Notes under the pieces: generated by a model
The model's database searches: none
What the model saw: the letters and a program-made list of their open reading frames with translations, nothing else
What the model was told of the DNA's origin: nothing
Source of the DNA: Chionis minor
Lineage: Eukaryota > Chordata > Aves > Charadriiformes > Chionididae
Reading direction: 5' to 3'
DNA: 64,000 nucleotides
Assembly (NCBI GenBank): GCA_013398295.1
Contig: VZSF01002028.1
Location: forward strand, 699,894-763,893
Position numbers and translations under genes: made by a program
Shown: piece after piece, positions 21,301 to 34,600 of the stretch
How the letters are laid out: the number at the start of each line of letters is the position of its first letter
How positions within the stretch are numbered: the stretch's first letter is position 1

Positions 21301-24300
21301 CTGAGATGTTTAAGCAGCAGTTATTATGCTGTCCCCTGGAGACTGGGAAAGCAAGACACAGTTAGGGGGCTGGGACTTCTGGGAGAGCAACGTTCTAGGA
21401 TTTGCAATTATTTGAATTGAGTATGCCGAGTCATTCGGCATTAATCAGCTTATACTGTGAAGCCGATCAAATGCGTTCCCCTTCGGTGCAGTTACTGCCT
21501 CCCCTGCTCTTGTTCAGTTCTGAGAACTGAATAGCACGGCGCTATTTTCTGCTACATGCCATTAAAAGGTACACAAGAATTCATTTACGAGATTGTGATT
21601 CCTCTCTTACAAGTTACCTCTTCTCCCCCCTTTCTCCTGCTTGCCCAGTTTCCAGAGTACGTGTTTGCTTTCGACTCCATGTCACGTGCGGGCTTGTAGC
21701 CCCAGGATCCTTCATCAGAGCGCTACTCTGTGCAGTGGTCTAGTGCACCAAAAGATTAAGGAAAGTCTGTAAATTGAATCTGTAATTCCAGAAAAACCTT
21801 GTGCTTTACCAGACTTGCCTGTAGAAGGAAGAGGAGTCTCTCCCGTGGAGCAACGCAATGTGCCTTTTGACTTTGGAGACCAAATCCGGCTGTGATTTTC
21901 GGTTCAGGCAGAGTGAATAGGAGTCTTTCGCCCTGGCAGCTTGGGTGGCAGCAGAGCCATTGCCCGGGACACCCTTCCTGGCATAGCAGGAGCTACACTG
22001 ACACCGCTGTGCCGGAGTCCTGCCCACCCAGTAACTGGAGGAACTGGGGTAACCATTCTGTCTGACACTTGCTTGAACAGAAAACCTACTTCAGCTAACT
22101 CAGTGCTGAAAGACTATGGCATGAAATTTCCTCCGGTATCTTTGAGGTACTGCAGAATTCTGCCGTGCTCCCAGAAATCACACTTCATATTTCTGCAAAA
22201 CTATCTCCAGCCCTCAGGGATGATCCTGGACCCAAACACTGAAGAATCTGCCATTCTCACAGACTTTCCTCTGACTCTTTCTAGAGTAGATGTTGATCTT
22301 TGTCTCCAGGCCTGCAAAAGCGAACAGAACGCCTCCCATCGCTGTAGTTTTCATCTGTAGAACTACTGCTTTTTCTCAAAAAGGTGTCGTTAACATCTTT
22401 GTACAGACAGAGCAAGTGGACGAGAGCTGGCGGGGCTTGTCCGCACAGGTCAGCGACACGCTCTGGCTCCCCTCGCTCTACGCTGCTCCAGTCTCAGGAC
22501 TGAACCAGAGTCTAACGCAGGTCTGGCAGCTGTATCGAGGGTTTGAGCGGTGGCTGCCTTAAGCGGTGAGATTTCGAGTTTGATTTGAGAACCCTACCAG
22601 TCCACCAAGTTAGAACAACAGGAAGCTCATCCACCCTCCCTCCCCCGCCTCCTTTTTTCTGTTCCTCTGCTGCAGAAACTTTCTGATGTTCAGATCAGAG
22701 GCTCTCTGGGGTTAAATATACCATTAGTCACTGGAAAAAAGGGAAAAAAAGACCCTTTAAAAGCAGATGCTGTATGATAGAGAACCTGTTTGAGAGTAAA
22801 TACCTACAACAGCGTGTCTGCTTCATCAGATATTAGCATCAAAAGCTGTCTGACAATTTAGCAACAAACAGCAATATTGATTTTCTTCCGAACTGCAGAT
22901 GCAGAAAGACAAAGATGGAGAGATGGCTCTTTCACAGGATCCCCATCATGCCTGGGCAAATAACAAGGCAGCTCCACCAGACAGTCAAGTACCTGCAACA
23001 CCCAGTCCTGGCAGCGCGGTACCAGCAGCCCGCGGGTTAGAGGCTGTTAAAGGACACAGCTCCAGGCTCATCAGGAGGATCTTCATCCCAGGGATGAAGA
23101 ACTGTGACTGGGGACAGAACCAGGCTGTTCCCACCAGGGAAAACGGCAAGTAGTGTAAAGTAGTAGTGCTGGGATGGAGTGTGGAAGAGCCCTGGGATGC
23201 AGTTTGCTGCCCTTGCTGTTTCCAGAGGATATGTGAATTCATTGCTGCAAAGCAGGCTGAACAGCTACCACTGCACCTGTCCCTCCCTCAGATACAGCAG
23301 CCATCCTGACTTTCCAGGGCACTGCCAAAATACTCCTTTTGCTACCCTGGCAATCTGGAAAAATCCCACCTGAGAACTAAGATGCGACTGTTTCCTACTT
23401 TATTCTCTGTCCCATTAACTTCTTTTTCACAAATGGTAGAAGAGCTGCCCTGTGGTCAGCAGTCAGATCTTGGAACCATCTCTTGATGACAAGTGTTGGG
23501 TGTATCCAGTCCTCTGGAGAACAGCTTCCTTTTTCTGATTTAAGTTCACTGCGACTAGTGGTCTCACATCAATTATGTACACTTCTCCTTGTCTCTCTGC
23601 CTGAAATGTCAGCGAATCTGATGATTTTTGCTCACAGAAGAAGTGGGGAACTAACAAGGATCTCTGGCACAGCCTGCAGTGATTGCATCTACCAAGGCAT
23701 TAGCAGCCCAGCAAGGAAACAGAAACGGGCACTGAAACTTGCTTCAAAAGTTCAACCCTCTGCTCAAAAACAAGTGTTCAGAGAATAACTCCTAACATAG
23801 TGCTTAAGAAATCACCAGGGCACATCAGGACAGCACTCAGGAAGCGCTACACAAGGTAGTCTCTAGCCATGGTCACAGGGACATCCAGAATGTTCAGGAA
23901 AGAAAGAAACACGGTAAGAAATAAAGAATGTCGTAATTAAACTGATTTATTCCTGGCATAAGTGGACACAGTTCCATTACCTTTCAGTTCTGTCAAAATA
24001 TGCACCAGAAGGAACTAAGCTGGATATCGACTCTGACCTAGTTGGAGTTCTTCACAGCAACATTACCGTATTGCTAAAATACAGTTTTAAGAGCCGATTT
24101 TTGGTTGTTGCCTTCATTTTTGCACCCTAGAGAAAGCCAGTGGGGTAAACTTCTATTAAATGAATGTGAAAAATTGATGCCTGGTTCTAAGTGCGTGTTT
24201 ATAAATATAACATCAAATCGAGTGGCCTACAAGAGCTCCTCTCCCAACGAGCTCTGCCCTCCAAGCGCTGCCTGCCCTGCCGCAGTAGTGGTCCTTCTCT

Positions 24301-25047
24301 GGCCACTCTCCTGAAGCAACCAAGGAGTCTTCCAAAGGCAACCTGATGCTGGTGAGATTCAGCTTTGTCATTGTAGCATGTCTGCAGCCTTTACTTCGCC
24401 ATATCCTGGTGCTGAGCTGATTTGCTCATTATCAGATTGCTGTTTATTAATCAAAGCAGTAACAATGGGACCGAGAAGCTGGAATACAGCACAGACAGTG
24501 CTTCATTTGTTCCAATTGATTTTCCTATCACATTTTATTACTACTATTTACTTTGTATGCCTCAGGAAGATTGAACTGCGCTGAGGAATAGGGGTACATA
24601 TTTGAATTTCTCTTCTTTTTAGCTCTTGCTATTTCTATTATGATAGTCAGAACAGTAGGTTCTTCCAGCAACTAAGCCATGACCTTCTCTGCTATAAAAC
24701 AGCATATGGAGATTTTGTGATAATTAGACTCCACCAGTGTGTGAAGTCCTGCAGGTGGAGTCCTAGGGAAATCCGTGAGAGTCATGGATACTGAGCACAT
24801 CTGAAAACTACATCTCCAAGATGACATCTTACAAATTCTCCGCACCGCCCAGAACCGTTGCTGCAGCTGAAGCAGCTGGAAGGTGGAGTGACAGAGCCGC
24901 AGAGTGGGCACACACCTGTGCTTAGGCGAGGACGATCGGGTGGTTTCAGGATGAACTTTTGTCTTGCCGTAAAATCAGTGGAGATGATGGTGATGGTGTT
25001 TTTTCCTGCTACTTCCTACTCTTTTCTAATGTCTTAGGTCACTCTTC

Positions 25048-25163
25048 ACAAGCCGGATCTTCCATACTTTAGCTAGAACATCTAAAAGATCAGGGGGGAC
25101 CAGATACAAGCTGGACCTTCCAAACTTCATCTACCACAACTAAAACATCAGGGAAGACCAGAT
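25048..25163. repeat. 58-bp imperfect tandem duplication
   Basis: The copies at 25048-25105 and 25106-25163 have exactly the same length. Both open with ACAAGCYGGAYCTTCCAWAC and close with ACCAGAT; the middle is diverged. No coding role is evident. Confidence 0.85.
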
Positions 25164-25772
25164 GATTACTGTCAGGAGGTACGTGGTGGTTTATGGAAGT
25201 TGACAACAGAAAGGTCAACAAAAAGACAAAGGATGGCACCTGCTGTAAGACTGCATTAATCGGCTCCTTCCCATAAACAAGGCTCGATGAGAACCAAAAG
25301 CAGCTTAAAAACTGCCTGAAAAAAACCTATCAAAATCTGTGCTGAAGCTCCTGTTTTCAGCCCAGCTAGGATTTCACTCTAGAGATTTGTAAGTGTTTGA
25401 ACTATATTTATTCTGAAATTGCCCCATTCAATGAGTACAACAGGAAACCCATGGTTGGCTGCAACTGTAGGTGTGAGATGCAGTTGCGTGGGGAGGTGAT
25501 GAGAATATATATTTTTAAAAAGCTTTGTTTCCTACATTAATTTTACAATTAGCCTAATTCAGGAGCGAGGAGGCAGCTAGCAGGTGGCAGCATGTGTCAT
25601 TAATGAAGTTCAAAACAGCCACCACAAATAGTCAGCTGAGCTGAAAGTTTCCGTGGGCTCTTCACTGTTACTGGAAATGTGGGAGTCCCTCCCACAGGAA
25701 TTTCTTTCTTATCATGTGTTTTATCTTGCTGAGATGCTGGTTTATAACTTAAGCAGAATGTGCGAATGTGTG

Positions 25773-25817
25773 ACTGTGTGTGCATGTGCAAACACACATG
25801 TGTGTGCACACGTGCAC
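25773..25817. repeat. alternating purine-pyrimidine tract with palindromes
   Basis: The TG/CA-rich tract contains the 14-bp palindrome ACACACATGTGTGT at 25792-25805, overlapped by the 10-bp palindrome GTGTGCACAC at 25802-25811. Such sequence is prone to Z-DNA or cruciform formation. Confidence 0.8.
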
Positions 25818-28566
25818 CGCACAACAGAACGAGTCTGTATAGACATGTGCAACATTATCCTCTTCACCAAGGGACCACACGACATCAGGTAGAATTACTC
25901 TTTTTATTATTTTTACTAGCAGAACTGCTTCTTTTGTTCTACTAGCAGAAGCTTTTGGTTTTCAGAGCTGAGTTGTTGCCCAGGCCCCCTCTCTGCAACA
26001 CATCCCTACACTTGTCAGTTGTCCAGCGGTGTCTGAGTAGTATGACTTGGAGCTTGTCTGGTGGTTCCCTGTCCTCCTGCAGCTCATGACCTTGAGCTGC
26101 ACCAAATGATTATTTTCTCACTGGATTTTTTCAGCAGCAGTAGGGGTAATTGAATGATTGTAAAGTAGGCCACTAGGCCACTGGGGTTAAGTGAAAACTA
26201 AAATAATGCCATCTACAGGAACATTTTTTGGTCACACTTAAGGTCGCCGTCAGATAAAGGGTTAGGAAATATCAGCCTGAGACTTTAACACCACAAATGG
26301 GTTTCTGCTTGTGAGTGATGGGAGGGGGCGAGGAAGAAGGGAGGAGAAGACACAGATCCTGGTGGTGGATTTAACCTGGGCTAAGTTCAGCCGCTCGCGT
26401 AAGGTTCACTTGAGCAGTATTGATCAGAGTGGAAACCTTAAGTAGCTTTGTTAATCTGGCACTGTTTCATTCACGCTGTATTATTATTGTTATTAGAACC
26501 TGTGATTTACTGTGTCCAGCCTGGATCAAATTCAGCAGCTGTATTTCTCAAGATCATTTTTTCACCCTTTCTTACCGAAGTGCATTTATGGCAGCAGAAG
26601 TTTTACAGCTTTTTAAAAGAATGATGTCTCCCTCCAGTGGTGACGTGATACAGCTTCGGTTTCCAAAAGCAACCGGGCCCTGTGGGTCCGAGTAAATGAG
26701 TGTGCATGACAACACACTTCTGTGGGAAATAATCTTGTGACACAGAGAAGAAGGGAATGATCCTTCATTATTAGCTGCATATTTTTATAACTTTTCTCCC
26801 AGTAGAACTACCCTGTGTCTTTGAAAACCCTCTCTTGTATAGCAAATCTCATTTTAATACTCTTTGTTTTAACAAAATAGTTTAATATATGCAAATAACA
26901 CTGAATTATCACTCAATTTGCATGTTTTACTATTCAAGTAGTAATAGTTTCTAGCTGCTGATTCCCGAGTTGTACAATAAAACACTGGGTTGGGTCCCAT
27001 CACCCTGTGGCATGAGGTAATACAGTGCTTTAGACATTTTGTAGAAAAAATCTCTTTGGATTAAGCTGTTTTCAGTTCAGAAGAGACATGTTCAAGCCCT
27101 GGTCACCTTGTAACAGAAAGCCATATGATACAAGTGCACTGGGGTGAAGAGATATTGATTTACCTTCCGTAAAATAAATGTAAAGTCAAAAGCCAGAGCA
27201 TTTTTCAGCCCCTCTCTAGTCCTTTGCCTGATTTGTGTGACCTTTGCTGCACGCCCCAAGTCTCAGGCCTTCCACTGTACATCCCACACCTTTCCGATCA
27301 TCCCTGAATTGCAGATTCGTATTATGAGTTGCAAAACTTGTGCCGCCTGCGTTGTGAGCCACAAGTACTCCCTTATTCATCCATTTTGTGCTCCTTACTC
27401 AAGTTCTCTGTTTTTCCTGTCTCCTCACACTTCTGTATGTCAGATGAACTTCATAAAGCACTTTTCTTAACCTCCCTATGCCTTACCATAGTCCCAGAAG
27501 AAACAGTGCAATATTAAAAAGGATATTAAAATAGCAGAGTGATACCTCAACACAGGAAATGGCAAGAAATACTATTTTATTTAAACCAGTATTTAGTGTT
27601 AATTATGCTTTTCTTCCAATAGCGAATAACCACTCCGTGCTGAAATTGGAGGACTTGCTCAAAAAGGGTTCCGTGTGATTATTTGGTTATAATATGTCAG
27701 TGGTGCTTGTAGTTACCATTCTGCTGATTTCATGCCAAAACAATGAGCCATGATGGACTGAGAATCAGCTAAACAGTTCCCCTTCTTCTGAGCATCATAA
27801 ATGGGCTGGAGAAAACATATTTGAGCATTTCTTTCTGAGATCTTTCATCATCAGAACCGTGATGTAGAGTAGCTTTCTTCAGTGCTCACTGAATCACAAC
27901 CATTTGCTAAAATAAGAATATATTTTTGAAGATAAAATGCTATCTTGTCTTTTCCAGGAACATGCTTTCTTCTCCCGTTTATTTTGGGTTCCTGGTTGTA
28001 CTTTTGCCCTGTCACCCACAAATATTCATTGTATGTTTCTTCCTCCTTCTCTTCTAGCCAAGGTTATAAATTAAAATTCAATTTCATTAAAATTGTAAGT
28101 AATCATTCTCTGGCTCTCGTTAGTAATGATTCGGTGCAAGGGGATCCCGGCTGCTCCCACAACTGTAATTCAATTGGACTCACCAGCTCTTGTTCACAAA
28201 TCGCTTGAGCTGCACTTTCTTCACAAATTTATGGCATCAGCAGTGTCCAGAGGTTGAATTACAGCTGCAGGTTTGATCAGGGACTGCATTATTCTGCATC
28301 TAATCCCTGCATTCTGACAGCAGCGGGGGGAAGCACTGTTGTTTTACAGGAACTGTGCATTGTTCTTCTGCTTTATGTCAAGGGCTGAATTGCCTTTGGA
28401 ATCAGGGAACTGTCAGCCCAAAGCTACAAGCAAACAACAAGCGCAAAATGACACGGTCTATAAATAACAAACATGGAGACAGTCAAAAGCCAGCACTCCT
28501 TCTCTGCACTCTCCTAAATTACCGGAATCGTGATTGACCACAGACTGTGCTCTTGCATCATCGGAC

Positions 28567-28623
28567 GCTATCTGAATATATTGATGCTCTCTGAATACAT
28601 TGAAGCTCTCTGACTATATTGAA
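28567..28623. repeat. three tandem copies of a 19-bp unit
   Basis: The units are GCTATCTGAATATATTGAT, GCTCTCTGAATACATTGAA and GCTCTCTGACTATATTGAA, directly adjacent. Two to four bases differ between copies. It is a short minisatellite-like array. Confidence 0.9.
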
Positions 28624-31600
28624 ATGTGACTCCCAGCTTTTACCCAAAACGAGGAACGTTGATATTCACTGGTGGCAGCAAGTCACTTAAACATTGATTA
28701 AATATTTCAGCCAGAAGCGATACCCACGCGTTCATTCACGCACATGCCTTTCCTCTCGAGCAGTGATCTGCAACCTATGGCATTCTTGGCAAAAAGGGAA
28801 CGTCAGCAGATCTGGAATGGCACGTGGCCAAACCCGTGCCATTTGCCACAGAGGCAACGTGTCACCTGTCAGCTGGCAGCCAGGACTTTGCCTCCTGCAA
28901 GGCAGGATGCCCCCAGAGCCACTTGTAGCCATGGTTTAAGCCCAGTGTGCAACAGAAGCCCTTACCCCTCCTAGAAACACAGCCCTGTCATTCAGCTGCC
29001 TGAAGCCGGGACTCCCGGCTCCGGCTCTGGACCTGATCTTCGTTAGGAGCAGGGAGGTTCATGCCCCGGACACAGTGAACCTCAGCTTGGAACAGGAGGA
29101 AAAATGGCGCATCGCCTTGGAAAGTTTCTTCTGCTTTAATGTATCCGTATTGTGTGCTCCACCAACATAGAGCAGATCCGTAGCTGGCATGTATTTAATT
29201 GAGCTTTACTGGTAAATCTTTAATGGAAATCGCTGAACACGGGGCAATAAGGTAGATTCACCAGCGTTCTCCTTCTTGTGGCTTCTGCTAATTTTCTTGT
29301 ATAGTTCTGCCTGTTTAAATAGCAGAATCTGCCATATCCTAGTTTTGCACAAATCCGGGGAGGCAAATTACAAGAGATGTGGAGCAATTCCTGTTGATTT
29401 TAATGAGGGTTGTGTTTTTTAAAAACTACTTTGAGAGGAAACCTAAGGTCCTTTCATTTCTTTATGCAACCTTGCCTTTTTTCTACGCTTTGTTGTTGGA
29501 GAGACTCTGACAGGAGACGGGGTATGGGAAATGTCTGCTTTCATGTGACAACTCGGAGCAGCAGCATTTGGCTGCTGGATTGCGGCTCTTCGCGGAGCTG
29601 TCGGATCACCTGTTGTGCGCAGTCCCTTGTGGCTGCAGACTCCCCAGGCAGGACTCGCAGTCTCCGCTTCCCAGGTGTGTTCCAACATGTTTTCAGTGTA
29701 TTTTACTTCCTTCATTTGCTCATTTTTTATTCCTTTGGAAACTGAAATATATTTTTTCCATTCCTAATTAACTCCCTGCCACCCCGCTTGTGGTAAAACC
29801 TGATTTATTTCTCCTTCTCTGCACTGAGAGGACAGGATACTTAATCTCCTCTGGGTGGACGCTGAAACACCGTCTGAATAAAATGCTGATCACTCATCTG
29901 GTTAGTTCCTGCCAGCTCTTCTCTGCATTCCTGCCACCTGGGTTTTGCATCATTTGCCATCGTTTCTTTAAATGACAGAGTCCCTTCCTTCTCCATTTCT
30001 GGAGACTAATAATTCCTAAATTAGCTAGTAGCCATATTTAGGTGTGCATGTGTTTATCCTTTCATAGTATCTGTAAGACCACAAATATTCACAGACTAAA
30101 AAGGATTGTTTGGATAAATACTTTGAAAGTATTAAGCCATTGGCTACAGTTTATTGCACTTGCTGTTCTTTTGGGGCATTTTTTTGTCGAGAAGGACCCG
30201 CTTTTTGAATGAATGTCCAGAGGAATAAAGAAGGCTTAGGATCCCCCCATTCAGGGAGCAATGAATAATCATGTTGTAGAAACAAACAAATATAGCAGCC
30301 CAACGAATTAGCATTTTGAAAGCCTCTGTGTTTGATACCCAGCTGCAAAGTAAAGACTGGATATCAGATATATGTGGATGCATGCACACATGTTTGCAGT
30401 GGCAAGCTCTTTCAGATGGCAAACACTCACTGTAAGTGCCATTGTTTTGCACATCTTGAAAATATTTGTGTAAAAACAGAAAGAGGAAAGATTGCCCATC
30501 TGCAATGTGCGGTGGAAAATGATGTGGGCAGAGTGCACCACGTCTGCGAAGGGAAGGGAGCCAGGTGAAGGAGGTGAAGAATCAAGATTTTTCCCCTTCA
30601 TGCCGAAGCCTTGAGACCCATTTAGTGACATCTCTAATAGCAGCTTTTCAGATGGCATCCATTCTGCCTCTCCTTTGAAACTAACCTGGGCTGAGAAACT
30701 TAACAATGAACTCAGCCAGAGGGCTTGGAAGCCTGGCCTGCCAGCCCATTAATGGTCTCAGGCAAATACTGTGGACTCTCTGCTATTTATTCATCCTAAA
30801 GTGTAGGTGTTAAGAAATATGAGGCTGGTAAGTGGGTGACAGGCATCTGCAAGCCTCACCTCAGCAATTCAGGTTAGCAGAGAGCCTTGGAGTAGGATTG
30901 TAAAAATTGCATCATTTGTAACCTTTTCACCACCAGACTTTTTTCTAAAAAAAAATGTAACCGACAGCTTTCCTTTGGACATGAAGAGAATAACTAAAGA
31001 GAACATCTGTTTTCCCTTTAGATGTGGAACTACAATAGCAAGCCATGCATAAATTTTATTAAAGCTTGCTAATTTCCTACCAGTTTGGGGAGCTGCATGT
31101 TACTCGTGGAGATATTTGGCTCTGCATCGCCAGATGAAAAGTCATTTTGAAAACAATGCAGAAAAAATGGACATAGCTTGGCAGCAAAAACGTTAGGTTC
31201 TGTTCTCAGGGACCTCCATTTTCTTTGGCTTTGTTTTTGCACTTCATAGATTTCTGCTTTTTTTTTTTTCCCCTCTTAATGTCACTCATGTTTTCTGATG
31301 ACTTTTTATGACATAGATGACTAAACGAGACATGCACCTGAATTGACAAAGCTATTTACTGCTCGAGTTTTTTGTAATCAAGATTGGAGGTCCAAATACT
31401 TTCAGGACTTATGTCTACTTTTGTTTCTGAGACGCCGGAGTTTTTGTCTACGCCAAGGACACATGCTGGAACCACGTTCTGTCCCTTTGTGCTCTCGGAA
31501 TATGTCTCCAGGTTCAGAACTCAAAAGCAGGGGCCATTGGACGCAGCCCTGCTCAGACACCACAGACTGTTTCTGTGCCCTCTGAGGAAACACCTTTGAG

Positions 31601-34600
31601 CAGAACCTCACTTTCTGATTCTTCCGTACGCTCGGAACCAGGAGTGCAATCCCTGTGTGCAGCGCAGTAACTTCACGTTAACAACTCGGAGCCTGCAGGA
31701 CACTCGGCAGGACATGCCTGGAATTAGACAGATGACACCCCGTTGCATGAATTAAGTAGAAAAGTCACAGGCTGGGTTAAAAATATGCTTGTCTTCTCTC
31801 AGTAATTAATTGTTTGGGGATTAATACGAGGTTTTGCATTTTGAAAGTAAACTAATCCACTCGTCGGCTGGTGTGTAATGAAGGAGAACAGACTACTGTC
31901 AAGCAGTCTGGAAATAGTGAAAATTAACTATGTGAAGTGTCACAACTCACATATTTTATGTATATGAGTAATGTAGCCTCCATGGGACAGCAGATGAAAA
32001 TATCACATGGAAAAGAAAAAGCGTTATCAACAAATTTAATAGAAGAAGCAGGCATACTTTGCTTTGGCATAATCTGGTGGTTTTACTGCTTGGTGGCAGC
32101 TGGGCTGGGTCACTGCAAAAAAAATCCACATTTGTGAATTCACAAACAGTATGAACCAAACGTTCTGCAGCCTCTGTACTCGCAGAGCTAGTAAAGGGGA
32201 AAGAAAACATAATTAAAGATCAGAATACACTGAACCCAAACAATTATAATTCGAAAGCACTGATTGGTTATTCATTTCTCTTCCAGTCTTACCATTACAA
32301 GGCTGCTCCTGGTTCTCCAGTTCTTTGTCTGGACCTAGTTTTTAATGTCTTGATGCCAATAGTTAGAAGCTCAACGAGTTTAGCCAAATCTGGATTAAAA
32401 AAATGGACATGCATCCCAAACAACTGTATATTAAAGCAATGTCAAAAGGGACAAGGCCAATACCGAGATACTGAAATTCACCAGTAAGTGGATTTTTTCT
32501 TGAGAGATGCCTAACTTTCAGTTTTCTTTGGCTTCATGGGAGTTAAGATCACAATCACTTCAAAGAATCGGGATCTTTGAAATAGTATATTACAATACGG
32601 GTCATAAAGTCTTGCCGAAAGCATCCAGCCAATATCTCAATACCTACAGCAAAAAAATAATATATTAGTACTGAAAGTTTCCCATATACTTAATGATGCT
32701 ACTAGAAAAATAGTTGATCTGTTTGATCTCTTCTTCTTTCCTCCACCAGAGAACATTATTCACTTTGTTTCCCTCCACTTTTTTGTTCTGCTGTGGGCGG
32801 TGTGCAGAGAGAAAGCCATTGAACAAGCCATATAAAACCTCCGAGAATGCAATAAGCAGAATATGGCTCCTTTAACGTGATAAAACCAGCAGCTTAGGTA
32901 AAGGCTTCAAGTGCATATAAACTCTAGCACCTCCTCAGGCAACGAGAGTCCCAGTCTCAACAACGGAGAAGCAGCAAAACGAGTTTAGGTCATAAATCTT
33001 CTTCAGATCTACAAGCTTTGCTATCTGAATGCACAACAAGCAATTCAAGGGCCCCAACATCTTTAAGTAAGTCAGACTAAGGCAGGAGTGCTTTTGCCCT
33101 GTGGTAACAACAGTTCGATATTTTGACTCAGTTTGCTCATCTAGCACAGCGGTCAGAAAGGAGAAGGTGGATGATTTATCAACTCAGGTGATTCCATTAG
33201 TGCATACTTTTTCTTGCTGTTGCCTTACGATTGCCTGGTTCTTGCCTAAACTCTGAAGTTTAAATTGCATTAGCACTAGCTCTGCAACTGCTGCGTGGTG
33301 GTAGGCATATCCTCCTGGTTGTTTATTTGCTTCCCAGTTTCACGGAACAAAATATTCTTCCTGGCAGTGACAGTGCCTGGTAACGCCCAGGAAAACAACA
33401 GCCATGTCCCAGCTTTGGGCAAGCGTTCGGTTTTGTAATACCAGAGTCCATTAGCTGCATTCTCAGCTGAAGTGGCAGCACCTCCTTGACGCTGTGCCTC
33501 GGCCGCTGAGGTTGAGAATACCTCAATACCTTTAGAGGAGAGAACACAGGCTTTAAACTACGGGTCACAGTGGACTGGGTAAAGAATGGGCCATCATCCA
33601 AGTGAGGACTTGGGAAGACTTTGGGATTAGGCAACTACAAGCTTCAAGACACCAAAATGCTAGCTCTGCATCCTTTCAAGGGCTAAATCCATATATCCTC
33701 TCCATGCTTGACACAGGTACAAAGAAGCGGGCCTTGAAACAGATAGAAAGAAGCAAGGTCGGGCACCTCAGCCCTCCCCATCTCACAGACTTTGTGCCAT
33801 CATTCATCGGTGAGGCCAGCTCCTCTTCTGGCCCTTCTGTAAGCAGAAGATGGGACTGACTGCCTGGAGCTCACTATAAGTGCTTTTTCCACAACTTCCT
33901 CGTTTACCGGAGCTTCCAGATGTGACTCCCATCTGCAGTGAGGTCTTCATGTACAAGCAGTCCACGAGCTTCTGCAACTGCCATTCAGCTTTAATATTCT
34001 GCCACCCTGTATCAGAGCCAGGGACTCAGAAGTTCATGCTCCAGCCTTTTCCCCATGAGCTCCCTATCTTTGTTCGTAATTCCGTTGCTTTGTAGCCAAC
34101 AAGGGAAATGGAAATAATGTGGCCCTCATTGCCTCTTTCTTTCTACCCTCCAGTCCTTTATTTTTTCCCATCTTTAAGCCTCCTTCTCCCTCTCTACATA
34201 TATCTATGGGAGATGAAGGAAGAAGAAGTAGAAGCAGCTGTACAAGTACTTCATCTGAGCAGAACGAGGACAGGAGTTATAGGAAGCAGCAGGGATGGGG
34301 AAAAGGAAAACAGAGTGGAAATAGAGGAAAAGGTAAAGCTGTAAAACTGAGAAAGTAAAAGAAGGAATAGAAAAACGAAGTCATTAATACTATTTTCTTT
34401 TGTATCAATATAAATTGTTTTAGTTTCAGTCTAAACCCAAAGAAGGGAGATGAACTGGAAATCTTGAAGGATGGAACTGGGCAGATAAAAAGGAAATGGA
34501 GAAAGGGAAGTCATTGAGACTGACTACAGGCCTCTCTAAAGCTTTTACTGGGGTGCCTGCACCTATTGCTTACACTGGTAACAAAACATTTCTAGAAACA

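Larger units (their letters stand above)
17761..25047. other. intergenic DNA between CARD11 and GNA12, first part
   Basis: No coding gene or RNA gene is recognised. Visible points are two overlapping minus-strand reading frames at 18167-18738 with no family match I know, an AT-rich patch with an inverted repeat near 20420-20467, and a CpG-richer pocket at about 21165-21300. The open frames here are short and show no splice or homology support. Confidence 0.7.

Noticed and set aside
21423..21441. 7-bp hairpin (ATGCCGA / TCGGCAT)
   Set aside because: Short inverted repeats of this size are expected by chance in 64 kb, and nothing in the context supports a function.
22899..23153. 84-codon + strand frame in intergenic DNA
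   Set aside because: No homologue recognised, no splice-site context and composition typical of random open frames.
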